NCBI GenBank assembly: GCA_024743015.1
Contig: JANSXJ010000123.1
Span: 1 to 9,728, forward strand
DNA length: 9,728 nt
Reading direction: 5' to 3'
From: Hyphomonas sp.
GTDB lineage: Bacteria > Pseudomonadota > Alphaproteobacteria > Caulobacterales > Hyphomonadaceae
Of this stretch, positions 1-8,048 are shown piece by piece. Numbering within the stretch: position 1 is the stretch's first letter; each line of letters opens with the position of its first letter. The notes under the pieces are model-generated. The model searched no databases. It was not told the DNA's origin and saw only the letters and a program-made list of their open reading frames with translations. The translations under genes and the position numbers were made by a program.

Positions 1-106
1 AACCGATTCTTCTGCTTGACCTGAGCGCGCTCGCTGATCAAACAGCGCCACGACCCTGCGCGAACTGGACCGAAGAGCATTTGCAAATGAACAGACATAT
101 TCTCTC
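1..106. other. Left edge, unresolved coding or upstream region
   Basis: No gene can be called firmly here. On the + strand the frame starting at base 3 is open to a TGA at 108-110, which overlaps the rsmB ATG (107-109) as ATGA. This would fit the 3' end of a translationally coupled upstream gene, and rsmB has no visible Shine-Dalgarno of its own. On the minus strand a frame starting with ATG at 98-96 is also open to the window edge (it begins MSVHLQMLFG), which would make a divergent gene instead. I recognise neither peptide, so both are left open. Confidence 0.2.
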
Positions 107-1387
107 ATGAGCGGAGCCTTTGCCAGACTGGCTGCGGCGCAGCTCCTGATGACTGTGCTTGAAGAAGGGCGCACGCTGGACGAAGCGCTCGCGAACACGG
201 AGCGGTTTGACCGCTTGAAAGGGCCTGATCGCGGATTTGCCCGCGCCATAGCCAGCGCAGCGCTACGCCATCTCGGTCGCATCGATATCGGTCTAGCACC
301 ATTTCTGGACCGGCCGCTCGACACCGCGCCGCCACCGTCGCGCGCTGTGTTGCGAATAGGTGCCGCACAGGCGTGGATTCTGGAAACCCCGGACCATGCT
401 GTGGTCGGCGAGACAGTGGACGCGGCCAAGAAGTGGCCGAGAGCGCAACGCGCGACAGGTTTCCTCAATGCCGTCCTACGCAAGGCCGTCGCCGACCGAT
501 CCAGCTTTGACGCGGCTCCTATTCAGTCCATCTGGCCAACCTGGTTTCAGCATGCCGTTCAAGAGGCTTTCGGCGCTGATGCATCTGCGAAACTAGCCGA
601 AACACAGTTGCAAACACCCGTCACCTATCTGACCTCGAAGCAACAAGACCCCGCTGCGCTGGCGCAACAGGTAGATGGAGAAGTGGTTGGGGAGTACTCC
701 GTCAAGGTTGAGGCATCAGATCTGGAGGGCCTCCCCGGCTATGCAGAAGGCGATTGGTGGGTTCAGGATATTGCCGCCACCCTGCCCGCACGACTGCTGG
801 ATCCAGCGAAAGGCGATGCCATCCTGGATATCTGCGCAGCCCCTGGAGGAAAGACTCTGCAGCTGGCTGCTGCTGGCGCCTCGGTCACAGCGATCGATCG
901 CTCTAAACCTCGGCTGAAGCGTCTGAAACAGAACCTCTGGCGTACGGGGTTCAAAGGTGAAGTTGAGGTTATTCAGGCGGATGCCACGACGTGGCGCCCG
1001 TCAGAGCCAGTCGACAAAATCCTGCTTGATGCGCCCTGCTCCGCGCTTGGAACCCTGCGCCGACATCCCGAAGGTCCGTGGATCAAATCCGAAGCCGATG
1101 TGCAACGGTTCCCGGATATTCAGGAACGCCTGCTGCGCGGAGCGGTAGAAATGCTGAAACCTGGCGGCCTGCTGGTTTATTGCGTCTGCTCGCCTCTCCC
1201 GCACGAAGGCGTTCATCTGGTGGACCGAATTCTAAATGTTCTGCCTCTGACCCGCGTGCCGATTACCGCATCCGAAGTGCGTGGTTTTGAAGATGGCATT
1301 TCGGCCGTTGGCGACCTGTTAACCCTGCCAAATGGTAAATTTCAGCACGACGCCTTCTACATTTCTCGCCTCCGGCGCGACTCATGA
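107..1387 (+). CDS. rsmB: 16S rRNA (cytosine-C5)-methyltransferase RsmB
   Basis: RsmB/NOP2-family SAM-dependent methyltransferase, 426 aa, close to the usual length of about 430. The family makes m5C967 in the 16S rRNA of assembling small subunits in the cytoplasm. The N-terminal part (about 4-130) is the NusB-like RNA-binding domain with the typical PDRGFAR segment (40-46). The catalytic domain shows the SAM-binding motif DICAAPGGKT (241-250), an acidic residue D264 after the second strand, motif IV DAPCSALGT (308-316) with C311, and motif VI YCVCSPLPHEG (358-368) with the nucleophile-position C361. The protein ends in the expected F-Y-x-x-R-L-R-R pattern. One oddity is V360 in motif VI, where Thr usually precedes the Cys. 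The start at 107 gives a complete NusB domain. It has no clear Shine-Dalgarno and may be coupled to an upstream reading frame through ATGA. The call is very secure. Confidence 0.96.
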   Translation: MSGAFARLAAAQLLMTVLEEGRTLDEALANTERFDRLKGPDRGFARAIASAALRHLGRIDIGLAPFLDRPLDTAPPPSRAVLRIGAAQAWILETPDHAVVGETVDAAKKWPRAQRATGFLNAVLRKAVADRSSFDAAPIQSIWPTWFQHAVQEAFGADASAKLAETQLQTPVTYLTSKQQDPAALAQQVDGEVVGEYSVKVEASDLEGLPGYAEGDWWVQDIAATLPARLLDPAKGDAILDICAAPGGKTLQLAAAGASVTAIDRSKPRLKRLKQNLWRTGFKGEVEVIQADATTWRPSEPVDKILLDAPCSALGTLRRHPEGPWIKSEADVQRFPDIQERLLRGAVEMLKPGGLLVYCVCSPLPHEGVHLVDRILNVLPLTRVPITASEVRGFEDGISAVGDLLTLPNGKFQHDAFYISRLRRDS

Positions 1388-1507
1388 CGAAAATGTCATA
1401 AATTCAGGCGGTTTTGCCACAAATGGGCCTTTTCGGGTTCATAGAGAGTTCACCTGACTTCCTCCAAAACAAGCGCAGTCAAACACGTGCATAAGGAGCA
1501 CAATACG

Positions 1508-2014
1508 ATGACGACTGATATGATCGCCGTTAAGGCACCGAAAAAACTGATCGCAGGCGCACTTGCCGCGATGACCCTGGCCGTTACTGGCTGTCAAAGC
1601 ACCTATGGCGCGAACACCGTCAATTCGAGCTCTGTCGGCTATGCGATGACCGTGAAACCCGGCGTGGTGACGAACGTCCGCGCTGTAACAATCAAACCGG
1701 ATCGCTCAATTATCGGCACCGCAACCGGCGCCGTGCTTGGCGGTATTGCCGGCTCTGAACTCGGCGGCGGCGACAAAGCCCAAACCGCTGGCGCGATTGG
1801 CGGCGCGGTACTTGGCGGAATCGCAGGCAACATGCTTGGCACAGCCGCTGGCACCAAACAGGGTATCGCCGTGACGGTTGAGTTCAATGACGGCAATGTC
1901 AAAGCCTTCGTTCAACCCGCTGACACCAATATCCAGCCAGGTCAGCGCGTGAATGTAGAGTTCCGTGAAGACGGGGCATATGTTGTCCCGGTTCAGTATG
2001 CGCCTGGATACTAA
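1508..2014 (+). CDS. SlyB/17-kDa-antigen type glycine-zipper outer-membrane lipoprotein
   Basis: Predicted 168-aa lipoprotein. An ATG at 1508 follows AAGGAG (1493-1498) by 9 bases, so I prefer it to the GTG 21 bases upstream, which lies before that ribosome site. The N-terminus has Lys-rich then hydrophobic character (12-26) and a lipobox VTGC (26-29), with C29 as the predicted lipidated residue. Residues about 69-111 form a glycine zipper 2TM region in which GAVLGGIAG occurs twice (73-81 region and 99-107 region), flanking a GGGDKAQ turn. The C-terminal 50 residues look like a small beta domain. This is the architecture of SlyB, Pcp and the Rickettsia 17-kDa surface antigen, thought to sit in the outer membrane and support envelope integrity. 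The gene is probably monocistronic: 120 bases separate it from rsmB and a strong terminator follows. The family call is solid; the precise role is inferred. Confidence 0.88.
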   Translation: MTTDMIAVKAPKKLIAGALAAMTLAVTGCQSTYGANTVNSSSVGYAMTVKPGVVTNVRAVTIKPDRSIIGTATGAVLGGIAGSELGGGDKAQTAGAIGGAVLGGIAGNMLGTAAGTKQGIAVTVEFNDGNVKAFVQPADTNIQPGQRVNVEFREDGAYVVPVQYAPGY

Positions 2015-2043
2015 TCAGTCGCACTGAAACACTGATTTCAATG

Positions 2044-2079
2044 CCGCCGTCAGCCTTGTGCTGGCGGCGGTTACGTTTT
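2044..2079 (+). terminator. Rho-independent terminator after the SlyB-like gene
   Basis: An 11-bp GC-rich stem, CCGCCGTCAGC (2044-2054) with GCTGGCGGCGG (2060-2070), has one G-U wobble and a 5-base loop. It is followed by TTACGTTTT (2071-2079), a T-rich tail broken by ACG. It lies 29 bases after the lipoprotein stop and just before rpe, so it should isolate lipoprotein transcription from the rpe unit. If so, rpe needs its own promoter or read-through. Confidence 0.8.
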
Positions 2080-2090
2080 AGGCGTTCAGC

Positions 2091-2759
2091 ATGAGTGATG
2101 TACTAATTTCACCGTCGATTCTGTCGGCGGATTTTGGTGAACTCGGCGCAGAAATCCGCCGAATTGACGAAGCTGGGGCGGACATGATTCATGTTGACGT
2201 CATGGACGGCCATTTTGTGCCGAACCTGACTTTTGGCCCACCGGTGATTGAAAAACTTCGGAGACACTCCGATAAGCCTTTCGACGTCCACCTGATGATC
2301 TCGCCAGTTGATCCATATATTGATGACTTTGCAAAAGCTGGAGCGGATATACTGACCGTGCACCCAGAGGCGGGCCCACACTTGCACCGCACGCTGCAGG
2401 CCATTCGCGCCGCTGGAATGAAGCCCGGCGTTGCGCTGAATCCTGGAACGCCGGCAGAAGTTGTTGATCCCGTCATCGATGATGTTGATCTGATCCTCGT
2501 AATGTCCGTCAATCCAGGCTTTGGTGGTCAGAGTTTCATCGAAAGTCAGCTTCGAAAGATTGAGACACTACGACAAAAGATTGATGCGAGCGGACGTGAT
2601 ATCATTCTTGAAGTAGATGGCGGACTCAATCCTCAAACCGCGCCCCGCGCCATTGCTGCAGGGGTTACGGCAATCGTTGCCGGTTCGGCAGCCTTCAAGG
2701 GCGGGCCTGATGACTACGCATCCAATATTTCCGCCCTGCGGGCGGGCGCAGCGATTTAG
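2091..2759 (+). CDS. rpe: Ribulose-phosphate 3-epimerase
   Basis: Interconverts D-ribulose 5-phosphate and D-xylulose 5-phosphate in the cytoplasm, in the pentose phosphate pathway. The 222-aa TIM-barrel protein matches the family length. Visible signatures are SILSADF (9-15), [12 protein letters not shown] (34-45), FDVHLM (64-69), LNPGTP (116-121), [12 protein letters not shown] (138-149) and LEVDGG (173-178). The metal ligands and general acid/base residues are all present: H34, D36, H67 and D176, with D36 and D176 as the catalytic pair. Only a weak ribosome site (AGG, 2080-2082) precedes the ATG. Sixteen bases separate its stop from the next gene, which suggests co-transcription. The position next to rsmB and upstream of purH, though not directly adjacent to it, fits a housekeeping cluster. 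No anomaly is seen. Confidence 0.97.
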   Translation: MSDVLISPSILSADFGELGAEIRRIDEAGADMIHVDVMDGHFVPNLTFGPPVIEKLRRHSDKPFDVHLMISPVDPYIDDFAKAGADILTVHPEAGPHLHRTLQAIRAAGMKPGVALNPGTPAEVVDPVIDDVDLILVMSVNPGFGGQSFIESQLRKIETLRQKIDASGRDIILEVDGGLNPQTAPRAIAAGVTAIVAGSAAFKGGPDDYASNISALRAGAAI

Positions 2760-2775
2760 AGTTTCGGAGTTCGGC

Positions 2776-4503
2776 ATGAGCGAAGCGAAGTCTTCCCATA
2801 CGCTGAAAGCCAAGCGGACCGACGCGGAAGACGCGGCGATCTGGGATCGATTTGCTGGTCGACCAGGCGAAGACGCTCGTGTGTCCGCTGTTCAACGTCT
2901 TCGCATCGCTGGATCCGCTCCAGACGGGTTCGGCCTGCACATGCGCCAGATCGTGCCACCCGATGAGCTTCGCGGTGAAATGCTGATGCGCGGAATTTGG
3001 CGCATTGGCATGGACCGGATTGAACTTAGCGACGGAACAGCGCCCTGGTCCGTGGCCATGCCATCCCGGCATTATGCCAATCGCCTGCATCGCTTCGACT
3101 GGCTGGCAGACCTGTTCACGCAGGGCGAGGTTGGCGCCGACCGGGCGCGCTTCGTGGTCGATGACTGGATCGAAAACTATGGTCGTTTTGACGGCTTTTC
3201 CTGGCGCATGGGCTGCGCTGGCGACCGGGTCTGGAACTGGATGCGCTGCGGTGCCGCCCTATTTGAACATGGCGATCCCGGTGCCTGCGAACAGCGCCTC
3301 GACGCGCTGGGGCGCCAGGCGCGCCATGTCCTGTCGCTGATTGATTCAGAAATCGAACCTCAGGCTCGCTGGCGCGGCTGCACACTGGCGGTCGCTCATG
3401 CTGTCTGCCTGGGTCGCGGAAAAGGACTGGAAGACGCAGAAATGCGGCTTGAAAGCGAGTGCACCGCACAATTCTTCCCCGATGGCGGTCATGTCTCCCG
3501 CTCGCCTGCGCGCGCCTTGCGATGTCTTGCAGATCTGATCACGATCCATGATTTGTTGAGCCGGTCTGAACGCGAGGTTCCAGAGTTCATTCCGCGTTGG
3601 ATCTCGCGCATTGGTGGCATGGTGTCCTTCTTCAAAGCCGCCGATGGCGGGTTGATGCCGTTCCATGATGGCGACGAACGATGGCCCGAAGCGGTGGATG
3701 CGGTACTCTCACACATGGAAACACCGCCGCGAAAATTCTCAGTTGCGCCTAAGTCAGGCTTCCACAAATTACAGAAGAACAAGACTGTCCTGGTGCTTGA
3801 TGCAGGCGCGGCTCCAGAACCCCCCTTCGGCGACAAGGCGCATGCCGGTGCATTGGGCTTTGAGCTGCATGATGGTGACGCCCGTCTTGTGACCTCGTGT
3901 GCTTGCAGCCCGGAGATCGATATCGCATTTCGCGCAGCCGTCCGCCGCACATCGGCACATTCGACGCTGATCCTGGGAGAGGCTGATTCCTCAAGCTTCA
4001 AGACCAATGAGGACACGCGATTACTCTATCCGGTCGGCCCGGAAGGTATTTCTGCCAAACGACTGGAAGAGGATGATGAAATCTGGCTCGACGCGCAGCA
4101 CGGTGGATACAAACAGGCTTATGGTCTGCTGCATCGACGTCGTTTGTTTATGTCAGGGGATGGCGCGCGACTGACCGGCGAGGACTCCCTCGCCCGCCCT
4201 GTGTCCGCTGGTGCGACGGAAGACAACGCCCCAATCGTTTACTCTCTAAGGTTTCATTTGCATCCAACTGTGACCGCGGTCATGGCTGGCGATTCAATTG
4301 TGCTTCATAGCGACCTTGGGATGAAATGGCGATTCAAGACAAGTCATGCCAAAGCCCAACTGGAAGAGACGATCTACCTTGGGAGGGGTATCATCGAACG
4401 GAGTGAGCAGATCGTTCTCAGCGGCAAGGCGCTGCCGGACAGTGATGGCTCGACGCCACCGAACTGTATCCGATGGGCATTCCTCAAGGTGCAATCTACG
4501 TGA
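2776..4503 (+). CDS. Heparinase II/III superfamily protein, cytoplasmic type
   Basis: Predicted 575-aa protein with the two-part layout of the heparinase II/III superfamily. The N-terminal half (about 70-315) is a helical, Trp-rich toroid-like region with F-x-W and D-R-V-W-N-W segments (141-155) and the signature PDGGHVSRSP (235-244). The C-terminal half (about 320-570) is the beta-sandwich region, with HAGALGFEL (356-364), WLDAQHGGYKQAYGLLHRRRL (437-457) and RFHLHP (492-497). The histidine of HGGY (H442) is where this family usually has HDGY or similar. Secreted members are polyuronate lyases, but this one begins MSEAKSS and has no signal peptide or membrane segment, so periplasmic lyase activity is not indicated. 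The start at 2776 has GGAG (2766-2769) six bases upstream; a longer frame reaching back to 2617 would lie inside rpe. Its stop overlaps the next gene by 4 bases. Substrate and activity are unknown. Confidence 0.88.
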   Translation: MSEAKSSHTLKAKRTDAEDAAIWDRFAGRPGEDARVSAVQRLRIAGSAPDGFGLHMRQIVPPDELRGEMLMRGIWRIGMDRIELSDGTAPWSVAMPSRHYANRLHRFDWLADLFTQGEVGADRARFVVDDWIENYGRFDGFSWRMGCAGDRVWNWMRCGAALFEHGDPGACEQRLDALGRQARHVLSLIDSEIEPQARWRGCTLAVAHAVCLGRGKGLEDAEMRLESECTAQFFPDGGHVSRSPARALRCLADLITIHDLLSRSEREVPEFIPRWISRIGGMVSFFKAADGGLMPFHDGDERWPEAVDAVLSHMETPPRKFSVAPKSGFHKLQKNKTVLVLDAGAAPEPPFGDKAHAGALGFELHDGDARLVTSCACSPEIDIAFRAAVRRTSAHSTLILGEADSSSFKTNEDTRLLYPVGPEGISAKRLEEDDEIWLDAQHGGYKQAYGLLHRRRLFMSGDGARLTGEDSLARPVSAGATEDNAPIVYSLRFHLHPTVTAVMAGDSIVLHSDLGMKWRFKTSHAKAQLEETIYLGRGIIERSEQIVLSGKALPDSDGSTPPNCIRWAFLKVQST

Positions 4504-6380
4504 GGCCGCAGTTTGAAGCCCGGCGGGCGATGGCCCTCACGCTCGGCTTTGATGTCGTGGCGGCCTTCATCTCGATGGCCATTGCGGTCTTCTACCGATG
4601 GTCGACGACCGACGGGGCACCGCCGGAACAGGTTTCGCTTGGCTTGATCGCCTCCGGCGCCTTTGCATTTGCCGCGCTGCTGGCATTCTTCATTATGAGG
4701 GTTCATCGGCAAGTCTGGCGACATGCCGGTTGGCCTGACGCGATGCGGATCATGCAAGGCGTCGCGCTCACCGCTCTTATATTCCTGCCGCTCATGTTCC
4801 TGTGGAACCGTTTGATCGGCATTCCCCGCTCGAGCCTACCTGTTGCGCTCGGCATCTGGGTGACGTTTCTGTTCCTGGCACGCATGATTGCGCTCTCGCG
4901 CTCGACTCGGCGCCCATTCCAGATCTTTCGATCGATCCGAGCCGATGCGCCGCCGGCAATCCTCGTCGCCAATGCGATCGAAGCCGCAGATGTATTGCGC
5001 GACCTGCAATCAACCAAGGGCGGCGCGCCGGTTCGCATGTTGGGCCTGATCGAAGCAGATGGCGCCGAACCGGGTCGCGCGATTCGAGGCGTTCCGGTGC
5101 TCGGAGGTCTGAGCGAGCTGCCAAAGATGCTGGATTTGCTCGCGGTTCGTTATGGCAAAAAGCCCTGGGTCGCAGTCGCTGGCGCTGTTCGTGAACGCGA
5201 AACGATGAACGCGATACTGGAAACAGCAACTCAGCATGGTTCCAGAGTGATGGCGCTCGGCTCGGACCGAGAAGGCCTGCACCTGCAACGCGTGCGCCCA
5301 GCGGACCTCCTTGCCCGGCCGGTTCGCAGACTCGACACTGATCCTGTGAGAGCGCTCCTCGAGGGCAAACGCGTCTTTGTCACGGGCGCTGGCGGCACGA
5401 TCGGTTCGCAGCTTGCCAGGCAGTGCGCTGCGATGGGTGTGGCGCACCTAACGCTTTATGATTCGTCTGAGTTCAACCTTTACGAAATCGACCTCACACT
5501 CCGTGAGGCGTTTCCGAACCTCGATCTGCTAACGCATATCGGCGATGTTCGCGACCGCACACGCCTTCGCCAAACGGTAGAAGATGCCAAACCGGAAGTG
5601 ATGATACATGCGGCGGCCTTGAAGCATGTGCCCCTGATGGAGTTGAATGCTTGCGAGGCCATACTGACCAATGTAGGCGGCGCGGTTAACGCCGTCGATG
5701 CCGCAATCGAGTTCGGACTGGAACGGTTTGTCTTCATTTCAACGGACAAAGCCGTCGACCCAGACAATGTTATGGGCGCAACAAAACGCCTCGCAGAATT
5801 GTCGCTTGCCTATCGGGCTAAAGGGACGCAACTCGCTGTGTCCATGGTTCGCTTTGGTAATGTGCTTGGCTCGTCAGGGTCTGTGGTGCCGCTATTTGAA
5901 CGCCAGATCGCTGCGGGCGGGCCTGTCACGCTGACCGATGACCAGGTCTCCCGTTATTTCATGACGGTCGAAGAAGCGTCTTCACTGGTGCTCCAGGGAA
6001 CGGCTCATAACGGGCAGCCGGGAGAGTCCTCGCTCTACGTACTCGATATGGGTGACCCAATCCGCATTCGCACTCTCGCCGAAGCGATGATCCGGATGAA
6101 GGGCATGGTCCCCTATTCCGACATAAAGATCAAAACCACTGGCCTGCGCCTCGGAGAAAAGCTCCATGAGGAGCTGACTTATGCCGATGAGCGCCTGATC
6201 AGCACAGGGATTGATGGGCTCAACAAAGTCACCCCAGAAAGTCGAAAAAGTGAACCGGAAGGCTTTCGTGCGCAATTAGACCACTTGCTAATCGTCGCGG
6301 GTGATCGGCAACAGGGGAAGGCGCTGAACGCACTGGCGCAGTTGGTTCCGGCCTATAATCCACCGGCTTGCAAGGGATAA
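4500..6380 (+). CDS. Membrane-bound nucleotide-sugar 4,6-dehydratase (WbpM/PglF/CapD family)
   Basis: Predicted 626-aa inner-membrane enzyme with four N-terminal hydrophobic segments (about 10-34, 45-67, 83-107, 112-134). A Rossmann-like domain of the CoA-binding_3 type (about 151-271) and a C-terminal extended-SDR catalytic domain (about 285-590) follow. The SDR part shows TGAGGTIG (295-302) for NAD(P), GDVRD (348-352), HAAALKHVPLME (370-381), STDKAV (414-419) and MGATKR (425-430). Met in place of the usual SDR Tyr, with K429, is typical of the long membrane forms such as WbpM and PglF. These convert UDP-GlcNAc-type sugars to 4-keto-6-deoxy sugars for capsule, O-antigen or protein glycans; the substrate here is inferred. 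I chose the GTG at 4500, which forms a GTGA overlap with the upstream stop and has AAGG (4486-4489) before it. An ATG at 4473 in the same frame would add 9 residues. No glycosyltransferase is adjacent. Confidence 0.9.
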   Translation: MRPQFEARRAMALTLGFDVVAAFISMAIAVFYRWSTTDGAPPEQVSLGLIASGAFAFAALLAFFIMRVHRQVWRHAGWPDAMRIMQGVALTALIFLPLMFLWNRLIGIPRSSLPVALGIWVTFLFLARMIALSRSTRRPFQIFRSIRADAPPAILVANAIEAADVLRDLQSTKGGAPVRMLGLIEADGAEPGRAIRGVPVLGGLSELPKMLDLLAVRYGKKPWVAVAGAVRERETMNAILETATQHGSRVMALGSDREGLHLQRVRPADLLARPVRRLDTDPVRALLEGKRVFVTGAGGTIGSQLARQCAAMGVAHLTLYDSSEFNLYEIDLTLREAFPNLDLLTHIGDVRDRTRLRQTVEDAKPEVMIHAAALKHVPLMELNACEAILTNVGGAVNAVDAAIEFGLERFVFISTDKAVDPDNVMGATKRLAELSLAYRAKGTQLAVSMVRFGNVLGSSGSVVPLFERQIAAGGPVTLTDDQVSRYFMTVEEASSLVLQGTAHNGQPGESSLYVLDMGDPIRIRTLAEAMIRMKGMVPYSDIKIKTTGLRLGEKLHEELTYADERLISTGIDGLNKVTPESRKSEPEGFRAQLDHLLIVAGDRQQGKALNALAQLVPAYNPPACKG

Positions 6381-6459
6381 ATGCGCCAAGCCTGTTGACG
6401 CTGCTGGGACTCATGATAGGCGGGCGAGCGAGTTCAGAGTCTAGCCTGAAAGCCGCTAC
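6381..6459 (+). promoter_or_regulatory. Short purH upstream region with two GANTC sites
   Basis: This 79-base gap is the likely place for a purH promoter or leader. It contains TTGACG (6395-6400), a reasonable -35-like hexamer, but no good -10 at 16-18 bases. GANTC occurs at 6408-6412 (GACTC) and 6437-6441 (GAGTC), the CcrM methylation motif of Alphaproteobacteria. No Shine-Dalgarno lies directly before the purH ATG and no terminator hairpin was found, so read-through from the dehydratase gene is possible. All regulatory reading here is inference. Confidence 0.25.
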
Positions 6460-8046
6460 ATGACCCAATCCACAAAAATTCGCCGCGCCCTGATTTCAGT
6501 TTCCGACAAGGAGGGGCTCGTCGAACGAGCCAGGGCTCTGGTCGGGCTTGGGGTCGAACTCGTTTCAACCGGCGGAACGTCGCGCACGCTGAAAGATGCG
6601 GGCCTGGAGGTAAAAGACGTTGCCGATCTCACGGGTTATCCAGAGATGATGGACGGCCGCGTAAAGACACTGCACCCGGCGGTGCATGGCGGACTGCTCT
6701 ATCTGCGCGACAATGAAAACCACAAAGCCGACGCCGAAAAACACGGTATAGAAGCGATCGATCTGGTTTACATCAATCTCTACCCTTTTGAGGCAACCGT
6801 AGCCTCAGGTGCCGGATTTGAAGATTGTATTGAGAATATTGATATTGGCGGCCCGGCAATGCTCCGTGCAGCGGCCAAGAATGGCGACTTCGTTTCAGTC
6901 TGCACGGATGGTGGCGACCTCGACGCCGTGCTTGCAGAAATGTCAGGTACCGGCGGACGCGTCAGTCAAGAGACCAACCGCAAGCTTGCCGCGAAGACCT
7001 ATGCACGTACAGCGGCGTATGACGCAGCAATCTCGGGCTGGTATGCCAAACAGCTCGACGATAGCGCTCCAGATTGGGTCGGCTTCGGCGGTAAACTCAA
7101 CCAAGCTCTGCGCTATGGTGAGAACCCGCACCAAAAGGCCGCTTTCTATGTCACCGGCGAATCCCGCCCGGGCGTCGCGACGGCCCGACAGGTTCAGGGC
7201 AAGGCGCTTTCCTATAACAATATCAATGACACGGACGCCGCCTATGAACTGATCGGGGAACTCGGTGACGAGACGCCGGCGGTGGCGATCATAAAGCACG
7301 CCAACCCGTGCGGCGTCGCTTTGGGGGATACGGTTATCGATGCCTATCGCGAAGCGCTGGCGTGCGACTCGACTTCGGCCTTTGGCGGCATTGTAGCGCT
7401 GAACCGGCCGTTGGATGAAGCGACAGCGCAAGAGATCACGTCGATCTTCACCGAAGTCGTGATTGCACCCGGTGCAGATGATGCGGCCATCGAAGTGTTC
7501 AAGAAAAAGAAGAATTTGCGCCTGTTGCTCACAGACGGCCTGCCGGATCCGGCTGCGCCTGGTACTTTCGTGAAGTCCGTTGCGGGCGGCCTGCTGGTCC
7601 AGGATCGCGATTTCGGACGCATCACGCGCGATGATCTTAAAGTTGTCACCAAAATCGCGCCGACCGAAGCGCAGCTGGATGACCTCTTATTCGCCTGGCG
7701 CGTTGCCAAACATGTAAAGTCAAACACGATTGTATATGCCCGAGATCGCGCAACGGTCGGCATTGGCGCCGGACAGATGAGCCGAATCGATTCCGCACGC
7801 ATTGCCGGGCGCAAGGCCGAAGACGCGAAAGAAAAAGAAGGTTTCGATGCGCTACGCACCACGGGCTGTGTCGCGGCTTCCGACGCATTCTTCCCCTTCC
7901 CGGATGGAATGCTTGCGGCTGCCGCTGCCGGAGCCAGTGCGATTATCCAGCCCGGCGGTTCGATCCGCGACGATGATGTCATCGCCGCCGCCGACGATGC
8001 CGGACTGGCAATGGTCCTAACGGGCATGCGTCACTTCCGGCACTAG
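6460..8046 (+). CDS. purH: Bifunctional AICAR transformylase/IMP cyclohydrolase
   Basis: Carries out the last two steps of de novo purine synthesis in the cytoplasm: formyl transfer from 10-formyl-THF to AICAR, then ring closure of FAICAR to IMP. At 528 aa it has full family length. The N-terminal MGS-like cyclohydrolase domain (about 5-195) shows STGGTSRTL (36-44), [16 protein letters not shown] (58-73) and HGGLL (76-80). The transformylase domain (about 200-528) shows RYGENPHQK (218-226), [12 protein letters not shown] (246-257), IIKHANPCG (277-285) with the catalytic-region K279/H280, [14 protein letters not shown] (306-319), [11 protein letters not shown] (412-422), [11 protein letters not shown] (473-483) and [10 protein letters not shown] (495-504). 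It ends in the usual TGMRHFRH. The ATG at 6460 has no clear ribosome site. A thioesterase gene follows 33 bases downstream. The call is certain. Confidence 0.98.
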   Translation: MTQSTKIRRALISVSDKEGLVERARALVGLGVELVSTGGTSRTLKDAGLEVKDVADLTGYPEMMDGRVKTLHPAVHGGLLYLRDNENHKADAEKHGIEAIDLVYINLYPFEATVASGAGFEDCIENIDIGGPAMLRAAAKNGDFVSVCTDGGDLDAVLAEMSGTGGRVSQETNRKLAAKTYARTAAYDAAISGWYAKQLDDSAPDWVGFGGKLNQALRYGENPHQKAAFYVTGESRPGVATARQVQGKALSYNNINDTDAAYELIGELGDETPAVAIIKHANPCGVALGDTVIDAYREALACDSTSAFGGIVALNRPLDEATAQEITSIFTEVVIAPGADDAAIEVFKKKKNLRLLLTDGLPDPAAPGTFVKSVAGGLLVQDRDFGRITRDDLKVVTKIAPTEAQLDDLLFAWRVAKHVKSNTIVYARDRATVGIGAGQMSRIDSARIAGRKAEDAKEKEGFDALRTTGCVAASDAFFPFPDGMLAAAAAGASAIIQPGGSIRDDDVIAAADDAGLAMVLTGMRHFRH

Positions 8047-8048
8047 CG

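Noticed and set aside
1388..1507. TTGCCA (1414-1419) with TTCATA (1438-1443) as a promoter for the SlyB-like gene
   Set aside because: The -10 match is poor. A promoter is expected in this gap, but this pair is not convincing enough to annotate.
2731..2745. CCGCCC-TGC-GGGCGG hairpin near the end of rpe, considered as a terminator or attenuator
   Set aside because: It lies within coding sequence, has only a 3-base loop and is not followed by a T-tract.
2617..2775. Extended N-terminus for the heparinase-like protein reaching into rpe
   Set aside because: It would overlap more than 140 bases of rpe in another frame, while the ATG at 2776 has a proper ribosome site and the extension has no family character.
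3489..4016. 175-aa minus-strand frame inside the heparinase-like gene
   Set aside because: Antisense shadow of a well-supported gene; composition is typical of a reverse-frame translation.
6381..6398. Five-codon frame (MRQAC) directly after the dehydratase stop, considered as a leader peptide for purH
   Set aside because: Too short, with no run of regulatory codons, no ribosome site and no attenuator structure downstream.
7344..8027. 227-aa open frame on the minus strand inside purH
   Set aside because: It is fully antisense to a certain gene, is rich in Ser/Ala/Arg low-complexity sequence, and its openness follows from purH codon bias. No ribosome site or recognisable motif.
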